From IMG/VR virus record IMGVR_UViG_3300031951_001072, positions 1 through 26,020 of that record: a stretch of DNA of 26,020 nucleotides. One strand, 5' to 3'. This DNA is from a virus. Both the position numbers and the translations under genes were made by a program. Position 1 is the stretch's first letter. Each line of letters starts with the position of its first letter. Below are positions 21,339 through 26,020 of the stretch, piece by piece. The notes beneath the pieces were generated by a model, which saw only the letters and a program-made list of their open reading frames with translations, did no database searches and had not been told where the DNA came from.

Positions 21339-21355
21339 GCCGGACGGCTTCCGGC
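21339..21355 (+). terminator. Weak attenuator-like hairpin in early operon
   Basis: GCCGGA-CGGCT-TCCGGC forms a 6-bp stem followed by TTTACTTTT. The T tract is interrupted, so partial termination is more likely than a full stop. It separates the 71- and 132-residue genes. Confidence 0.5.
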
Positions 21356-21378
21356 TTTACTTTTGGGAGATTGTAAAA

Positions 21379-21777
21379 ATGAAAACTACACACACTATCG
21401 ACAATACCGAAGACCTCATTGATAGCCGCGACGTCATCGCGCGCATTGAAGAATTGCTTGACGAGATGCCGGATGATGACGCAGACGCGCGGCGGTGGGA
21501 TGGGTGGGCGGAACTGCAGACGTTAGAAAAACTCGCCAAAGAGGCCGAATGCGCGCCTGACTGGTCTTATGGCGAGACGCTGATTCGCCGCTCTTACTTT
21601 GTCGACTATACCGAGCAATTGATCAATGACTGCTATGAACTACCTAAAGAAATGAACTCGGGCCAATGGCCCTACCGGCACATGACCATCGACTATGAAG
21701 CCGCCGCGCGTGAGTTAGAACATGACTACACGTCCGTCGATTTCGATGGTGTTGAATACTTGATCCGTTACGTCTAA
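21379..21777 (+). CDS. Acidic early protein (132 aa), conserved phage type
   Basis: A 132-residue, strongly acidic protein. Residues 1-33 (NTEDLIDSRDVIARIEELLD) are helical, DDDADARRWDGWAELQTLEK follows, then DWSYGETLIRRSYFVDYTEQ and LINDCYELPKEMNSGQWPYR. It ends with TIDYEAAARELEHDYTSVDF and DGVEYLIRYV. The YGETLI-YF-YTEQL-D and IDYEAAARELEHDY-VDFDG motifs are conserved in many small phage and plasmid proteins I remember near early or anti-restriction loci, but no proven function is known to me. Its charge might mimic DNA. The ribosome site is GGGAG. Confidence 0.75.
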   Translation: MKTTHTIDNTEDLIDSRDVIARIEELLDEMPDDDADARRWDGWAELQTLEKLAKEAECAPDWSYGETLIRRSYFVDYTEQLINDCYELPKEMNSGQWPYRHMTIDYEAAARELEHDYTSVDFDGVEYLIRYV

Positions 21778-21795
21778 CCTCAGGAGACTAAGACC

Positions 21796-22077
21796 ATGCA
21801 AACATTACACATTGACGGCACCACCTACCGCGTCAAGTTCGATCGCGATCCGCTCGAATTAGCGAAAGCGGCCCGTAAACCCTATAAAACCAAAAAGCCT
21901 AAAGATATACGCAAATTTCCGGTGTATACGGCCGGCGTCACGTCGACGGCCGAGTATATAAAGCGGTTCGATTCGCTTAACTGCCTACAGTCCGTCAAAT
22001 ACCACGGCGCGAGCGCCGTCACGGCCGCTCAGTATGATCCGTCAATTCCACTATTCGAGGTGCTCAATGATGAATAA
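21796..22077 (+). CDS. Unrecognised early protein (93 aa)
   Basis: A 93-residue protein beginning MQTLHIDGTTYRVKFDRDPL, then ELAKAARKPYKTKKPKDIRK (basic helix) and FPVYTAGVTSTAEYIKRFDS. It ends IPLFEVLNDE. The mixed basic middle and small size suggest a protein or nucleic-acid binder, but no motif is certain. AGGAG precedes the ATG. Its 3' end overlaps the following gene by 11 bases, giving coupled translation. Confidence 0.7.
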   Translation: MQTLHIDGTTYRVKFDRDPLELAKAARKPYKTKKPKDIRKFPVYTAGVTSTAEYIKRFDSLNCLQSVKYHGASAVTAAQYDPSIPLFEVLNDE

Positions 22078-22348
22078 CGCACGCGACGACGCGCGCGCTG
22101 TCGCTGGCGCAAAAAATCGGCCCTATCCGCATTATTTGGAGCGCGTAGAGCTATTGCTTGACGACGTGATGTTCCGGCTATGGGTAGACTTCGAGCCCGC
22201 TGATCGGGCCGTGGGCGTCAATGCCACCGCTTGGATTGTGCACGCCCACGTGGGCGACAGCCCGGCGGATATCGCGGACTATTTGAACGATGCGACGATT
22301 AGCCGCTTAGAAGCGGAAGCGGCCGATTATCTATCCGGCGGTGACTGA
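22067..22348 (+). CDS. Unrecognised early protein (93 aa)
   Basis: The start is the ATG at 22067 in a double ATGATG behind GAGGTG; a longer frame from 22034 lacks a ribosome site. The protein begins MMNNARDDARAVAGAKNRPY, then PHYLERVELLLDDVMFRLWV and DFEPADRAVGVNATAWIVHA, ending in an acidic helix (ADYLNDATISRLEAEAADYL). It is acidic and mixed alpha/beta; the central strands could bind a partner. Family unknown. It overlaps the previous gene by 11 bases and the next tiny gene by one base (TGATG). Confidence 0.7.
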   Translation: MMNNARDDARAVAGAKNRPYPHYLERVELLLDDVMFRLWVDFEPADRAVGVNATAWIVHAHVGDSPADIADYLNDATISRLEAEAADYLSGGD

Positions 22349-22407
22349 TGGCCGCGCTCATAGGATTGTTTCTTGCGGCACTTTTCGCAATCCTGCTAGG
22401 ATTGTGA
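22348..22407 (+). CDS. Possible 19-residue hydrophobic membrane peptide
   Basis: An ATG overlapping the previous stop (TGATG) opens MAALIGLFLAALFAILLGL, entirely hydrophobic, then stops. GGTGA lies upstream but re-initiation is the likelier mode. The exact length of one membrane span, its place at the end of the operon and a hairpin just behind it favour a real peptide, but a chance frame cannot be excluded. Confidence 0.42.
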   Translation: MAALIGLFLAALFAILLGL

Positions 22408-22428
22408 CGCCGGGCGCTCCCCCCGGCG
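22408..22428 (+). other. GC hairpin before the early terminator
   Basis: CGCCGGG-CGCTCCC-CCCGGCG forms a 7-bp stem directly after the stop of the 19-residue frame. No T-run follows, so it probably protects the mRNA 3' end or pairs alternatively with the terminator stem 17 bases downstream, which shares GCCGGG. Confidence 0.55.
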
Positions 22429-22444
22429 ATCAGTGCCACTTTTG

Positions 22445-22471
22445 GCCCGGCTATACGCCGGGCTTTTTTTT
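22445..22471 (+). terminator. Intrinsic terminator of the early operon
   Basis: GCCCGGC-TATAC-GCCGGGC (7-bp perfect stem) followed by T8. The T tract overlaps the stop codon of the convergent primase-helicase gene. It is strong in the plus direction only. Confidence 0.9.
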
Positions 22472-24779
22472 ACTTGACCAAGCGCACGGCCAATGGCGCT
22501 GGAGTTTCTTCGACCATGCGGCGCAGCTCCGACTTGCTCGCGTTGACCATATCCGGCGCGCAGAATATATGCTTCTTGGTGCTAAATTCCCGCGACGCTA
22601 AGCGGCCCATATCGACCCAGCCCGCCTCGCGCAGCGCGTGTAAGAGCGCCTGCTGGTATATCTTGGCATTTCCTGAGTTACCCTGCAGGCGATCGCATAA
22701 CGCGTGGAACGGCCCGCCGATCACGCCCGCTGAGAACTCACCCAGACGGCGCTCCATCATATCGACCAAGTAGGACTCGCCTGCGCTGCGGCCTTGCTCG
22801 ACCATGATGATTTTGGCCTCGGTAAGCGGTGGGGTTGCGCCCGGATTGAATCGACGCACGTCACGCTTATACAGCCAGTCAGCGGCCACGGCCAGCCCGC
22901 CCGCCTTATACCAGTCCCAAATGGCCACGGCCTCGGCCTCGGTCATCCTAGGCGCCTCGGAGTACGTCACGAACCATCGGCGATCGTCACCGGCCAGCGA
23001 GAGCGGCACGCGCTCATTCGAAAACGCAAGCACGAAAATACGGTTCAATGCTTGGTACGGGTGCAAGCCCTTGCGGTTAATCGACAGAAACTCCGGCGGC
23101 GCTGCGATGATCGGCTTAAGATGGTTCTCGAGCGCGCGGCGATCCTTCGCCTCGGACTGGCGCAGCTCTTCGAAGACCATTACCTCACTTTCCAACGCAT
23201 AGCCCCACTGCGACGTGATTTCCTCGTTGCGCACTATCTTGACATTCGCCAGTGCCGCGCCACCGATACCCCATAGAAACGGTTGCCACATGGTGTCTTT
23301 GCCCGAACCTGGAAAGCCAATATGCAGCACGGCGTGATTGATCTTCTGATTCGGGTGTTGCAGCTTATACGCCATCACGTCGAGTACATGCTCACGCTCG
23401 ACCGGGTCAGGCATCATCCGCTCGACGTGCGCAAGCCACGGCGCTGCGTCCCCGGCCACGGGTGTCGGGCGCTGGTTGATCCAGCGGTTGCCGTACACTT
23501 GGCCCTCACGCGACACCAACACGCTCTCGCCTGCGGCGTAGGTCACTCCGGTGACGGCGAGCGCCCCTTTGGCCTGTCGGTTCTCGTCAAAGCATACAGA
23601 CGCCTCAATTCGGCGCTTGCCCGATTTCGTCGGGTGGATCGAATAGCAGGTGACGTGTCGAAAGAGTGCATTAAAAGTACCGCGCGCAACCTCGCGCCGA
23701 TCCTGTAAATCGAAGTACGCGTCATCCTCCTGAATGTACGCAAAGCGCTCATACCATGCCTCCTTCGTTGTCCGATCCAGTTGTTTGCGCTCGACCTCAG
23801 CGATCACCTCGGCGCCCTTATCAGGAAACGCTTCGGTCGGCTGCAGTTTGGCAAGCGTCTGATCCATGACAGCCGCTAGCAGCTCGTCACGCAAGCCTGG
23901 CGCGTGTTTCGGGCCGCCCTGCGCGGCCACCCAGTCAAGAAACGTGTGCGAGTCGAACTCGAGGCAGTGCGAGTGCAGGCAGCAGTAGGCACGCATAGCC
24001 GGGTTGTAGCGGCCCTCAGGGTTGCCATCGGTGTGCTCGCCACTGTTCGGGCAGATGACGCCTGCCCACCCTTGCGGGTTCGGGCGCGAAAGTAGCAGCC
24101 CCTGCCCTGAGAGCCACGCCATCACGTCGTCGGCGCCGTCATCCGACAATCGGATCGGGCGCAGTGTCAGCGAGTCGGCAGGTGCTGGCGTCACGCCTAG
24201 CCCTGCGCAGAGCTCGGCCAGCGTGTACTCGCGCTCGGGATGAAACTCGACCAAACGGGCCGCGAAGCGGTTCTTGTTCGGCTTTAAGTTGATCGAGCCG
24301 GGTAATCGGAAGTTGCGCACAGGGTTGCAGGCGCCTGGATCGGTGTAGCCAGCATCAGCCACCGCGCGGATCGCTGCGGCGTACTCGCCCTTCGTCGGCT
24401 GCTCGGAAAAGGTGTAGCCCCACTGGTACGAGCCCTCAGACGTCTCGATGATCCACGTCGGTGGCACGGTCGGGGTGTTGGGCGCTTTCTCAGGATCACC
24501 CACGTCATCTAAGACCATCACGAGCACGTACTCGCAATTGGCAGCGGACGCGCTCACATGGCCGTTATCGAAACGGTCGATGATGAATGACGCCGTGTTG
24601 CCGTAGATGGCCCAATCAGGCTTGATGTTGTGGCTTGGCAGGTACGCAGGCCACGTGCACTTGATGGCGCCGTCGGCGTGAAACTGCAGCTCGCCAGCTT
24701 TGAGTTGTGGCTTCTGGCGCACAATCAGCGCCGTTTCGCCTTCGGGCGCTAATTTCTGATAGTATTCAATAAAATCCAT
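22470..24779 (-). CDS. Primase-helicase (RepB-type primase plus SF3 helicase)
   Basis: A 769-residue protein. The N-terminal half is a RepB/AEP-type primase: VLVMVLDDVG (85-94) holds catalytic Asp candidates and NPVRNFRLPGSINLKP (152-167) is the usual signature. CPNSGEH...YCCLHSHC (243-272) can bind zinc. The C-terminal half is an SF3-type helicase (DUF5906-like): Walker A GFPGSGKDT (488-496), Walker B EVMVFEEL (532-539), and the FVLAFSNE...GDDRRWFV sensor/arginine segment (582-604). It primes and unwinds phage DNA, working with the polymerase encoded just upstream. The ribosome site is AAGGA. Length is typical for fused primase-helicases. Confidence 0.88.
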   Translation of the reverse strand: MDFIEYYQKLAPEGETALIVRQKPQLKAGELQFHADGAIKCTWPAYLPSHNIKPDWAIYGNTASFIIDRFDNGHVSASAANCEYVLVMVLDDVGDPEKAPNTPTVPPTWIIETSEGSYQWGYTFSEQPTKGEYAAAIRAVADAGYTDPGACNPVRNFRLPGSINLKPNKNRFAARLVEFHPEREYTLAELCAGLGVTPAPADSLTLRPIRLSDDGADDVMAWLSGQGLLLSRPNPQGWAGVICPNSGEHTDGNPEGRYNPAMRAYCCLHSHCLEFDSHTFLDWVAAQGGPKHAPGLRDELLAAVMDQTLAKLQPTEAFPDKGAEVIAEVERKQLDRTTKEAWYERFAYIQEDDAYFDLQDRREVARGTFNALFRHVTCYSIHPTKSGKRRIEASVCFDENRQAKGALAVTGVTYAAGESVLVSREGQVYGNRWINQRPTPVAGDAAPWLAHVERMMPDPVEREHVLDVMAYKLQHPNQKINHAVLHIGFPGSGKDTMWQPFLWGIGGAALANVKIVRNEEITSQWGYALESEVMVFEELRQSEAKDRRALENHLKPIIAAPPEFLSINRKGLHPYQALNRIFVLAFSNERVPLSLAGDDRRWFVTYSEAPRMTEAEAVAIWDWYKAGGLAVAADWLYKRDVRRFNPGATPPLTEAKIIMVEQGRSAGESYLVDMMERRLGEFSAGVIGGPFHALCDRLQGNSGNAKIYQQALLHALREAGWVDMGRLASREFSTKKHIFCAPDMVNASKSELRRMVEETPAPLAVRLVK

Positions 24780-24799
24780 TGCAGTCCTTGTAGTGAAAG

Positions 24800-24824
24800 A
24801 GCCACCCCGCCAGGTGGCTTTTTT
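24800..24824 (+). terminator. Terminator-like hairpin between polymerase and primase genes
   Basis: AGCCACC-CCGCCA-GGTGGCT followed by T6 (the first T belongs to the stem) is a good terminator in the plus direction; in the minus direction only CTCTTTC follows. It would stop antisense transcription towards the polymerase gene, while the replication operon can read through. Confidence 0.68.
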
Positions 24825-24825
24825 G

Positions 24826-26020
24826 TTAACCTTTGCCGTAGCGGTTCATGACTGCTACTTCGGCATTCAATGGCAGACCAGCCGCCCAATCAGGCGGCGT
24901 GCACATCACTTGTTGCAGGGTATTGGGTGCATCGGGATTGGCCGTCTCCAGAACGATCTCATCATGTACGTGCAGCACTACATCATCCAGCTGGCGTAAA
25001 GCATGCCGTAGCAGATCGTTGGCGACTGCTTGCGTAATATTCTCACAGGCAAGCCCACGCCACAAGCGAGCACGCGGCCATTCCTTCGCATCAGCTGCCG
25101 GTTTCCACGCCGCCTTCACATAAGTGATCTCATCACCCTCGAACTTAGCAAATGGATAGCACAGCACACGGCCCGATGGCAGCGCGTACCAGAGATGCTG
25201 CTTGTCGTACAGGTACGTCACCCGCCCCGCTGAAAACTCACGCCCAGGGTTGCGCAGAGCGCGTGTGTACGCCTCTTCGAGCTTGGCCCAGTAGCGCACA
25301 GCCCATGCGTTTGCCCGCCGCCAAGCGTCAACAATCCGGCGAGCATCCGACTCCGGCATGATGACGCCGTAGTTGCGGCCCATCGCCGCGAACGCACCGA
25401 CCGAGCCACCGAAACCAAGCGAGAGAATCGCAACCTTGCCAATCTGGCGCTGCTCCTTGTCGACGCTATCCTCGGCCACGCGGTAGATACCGGCGGCCTC
25501 ACGCTTATAGATGTCGCGGCCATCGCGGAAAACCTGCAGCACGTCATCGGCCTGCGGGTCAGCGGACGCCCACGCGGTCACCCGTGCTTCAACGGCAGAC
25601 CAGTCAGCGACAACGAATTGTTTACCGGGCGCAGGGATCAGTGCGGGCCGGAGCATTCCCTTGAGAACATCAGTAACGCATTTTCCAAATCTTGGGGTGA
25701 TGCTGTGGCCTCTGACCATAGCGTGCCTAACAGCCTCGGGGTCATCTGCGCACTTGCGCGCGAAATTGTGAAATTGCGCCCCGTAACTTGATGCGCGTCC
25801 AGTGGCAGAGCCTCCAGCGAAGACAAAAGCACCTCGTACTCGGTGATCGTCTTCATCTGCCAAGCTCGCAAGTTTGCTGAACTTCGCAACCGCACTCGCC
25901 CATAAGTCACTTGCGCATTGAATGACGTCCGCAACATGGGTCGGAATCTCATCGGGGTTTTCCTCTGCAAAAGCCAGTAGATTGGCGCGTACCGCCTTAT
26001 CGATACTGTACTTCTTTTCG
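24826..26020 (-). CDS. DNA polymerase, family A (5' part outside window)
   Basis: The frame is open from the window edge, so 397 C-terminal residues are present (26019-24826). The apparent TTG start at 25863 is not a real start because coding continues upstream (KKYSIDKAVRANLLAFAEEN). Motifs of family A polymerases: SATGRASSYGAQFHNFARKC, motif A VVADWSAVEAR (Asp near residue 139), motif B RQIGKVAILSLGFGG (about 191-205), motif C HVHDE (about 350-354). The catalytic acids are present. It copies the phage genome together with the downstream primase-helicase. The exonuclease domain, if any, lies beyond the window. Confidence 0.92.
   Translation of the reverse strand, partial: EKKYSIDKAVRANLLAFAEENPDEIPTHVADVIQCASDLWASAVAKFSKLASLADEDDHRVRGAFVFAGGSATGRASSYGAQFHNFARKCADDPEAVRHAMVRGHSITPRFGKCVTDVLKGMLRPALIPAPGKQFVVADWSAVEARVTAWASADPQADDVLQVFRDGRDIYKREAAGIYRVAEDSVDKEQRQIGKVAILSLGFGGSVGAFAAMGRNYGVIMPESDARRIVDAWRRANAWAVRYWAKLEEAYTRALRNPGREFSAGRVTYLYDKQHLWYALPSGRVLCYPFAKFEGDEITYVKAAWKPAADAKEWPRARLWRGLACENITQAVANDLLRHALRQLDDVVLHVHDEIVLETANPDAPNTLQQVMCTPPDWAAGLPLNAEVAVMNRYGKG

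Noticed and set aside
23283-23708. Plus-strand frame of 141 codons opposite the primase-helicase
   Set aside because: His/Arg/Leu-rich antisense shadow of a gene with clear Walker motifs.
24826-25863. Polymerase taken as a complete 345-residue protein starting at TTG 25863
   Set aside because: The same frame stays open upstream to the window end with plausible coding sequence, and a 345-residue family A polymerase would be too short.
25638-25970. Minus-strand open frame of 110 codons overlapping the polymerase
   Set aside because: It is a shifted frame of the polymerase gene, whose true frame continues without a stop to the window edge.
1-26020. tRNA genes, integrase or transposase
   Set aside because: No cloverleaf-like segment, tyrosine/serine recombinase motif or terminal inverted repeats with a transposase were seen when reading the window.

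Overview
This window is a piece of a tailed double-stranded DNA bacteriophage (podovirus-like, P22-type virion plan). The main markers are a large terminase with both Walker motifs and nuclease aspartates, a P22-type portal, an Ala/Glu/Lys-rich scaffold directly before a P22-type coat protein, and tail-accessory proteins resembling P22 gp4, gp10 and gp7. It also has two beta-helix tailspikes, a RepB-type primase fused to an SF3 helicase, and a family A DNA polymerase. Shine-Dalgarno sites (AAGGA, AAAGGAG) and sigma70-like promoters point to a proteobacterial host, probably environmental; the host cannot be named from the sequence. No integrase, tRNA, rRNA, CRISPR array, insertion sequence or endolysin was seen.

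Layout. (1) 1-19.9 kb, minus strand: the late operon, read right to left. Order is terS, terL, three tiny Lys/Arg-rich proteins, portal, a DUF5856-like helical protein, two small virion-type proteins, then an adhesin cassette (tailspike with head-binding domain, Ig/lectin-like tail protein, second beta-helix protein). A small membrane protein, a short tail-type protein, scaffold, coat and two probable decoration proteins follow. Last come a small AT-hook-like protein, the gp4-like adaptor, the gp10-like stopper, a C1q-like tail protein, two conserved unknowns, the gp7-like injection protein and a truncated second injection protein. Most genes overlap by ATGA/TAATG or are a few bases apart, so translation is tightly coupled. 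Three CUUCGG-loop hairpins separate the coat, decoration and AT-hook genes.

(2) 19.9-20.8 kb: a compact control region between the divergent late (minus) and early (plus) units. It holds three 20-bp near-palindromes, two plus-strand sigma70-like promoters (20138-20167 and 20732-20760) and four copies of a 17-bp element CGTTA-N7-TAACG. These copies flank one unrecognised 85-residue gene that is a candidate autoregulator. GCCAAC hexamers are also clustered here.

(3) 20.8-22.4 kb, plus strand: an early operon of six small genes, mostly acidic and unrecognised. Two encode tiny single-span membrane peptides (28 and 19 residues). It ends at a strong intrinsic terminator at 22445-22471.

(4) 22.5-26.0 kb, minus strand: the replication genes, DNA polymerase (cut by the window edge) followed by primase-helicase. 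They converge on the early operon at the same terminator. The early unit probably takes over the host, the right-hand unit replicates DNA, and the left-hand unit packages it and builds the virion. The most novel-looking parts are the control region with its two repeat families and the row of unrecognised small early proteins.
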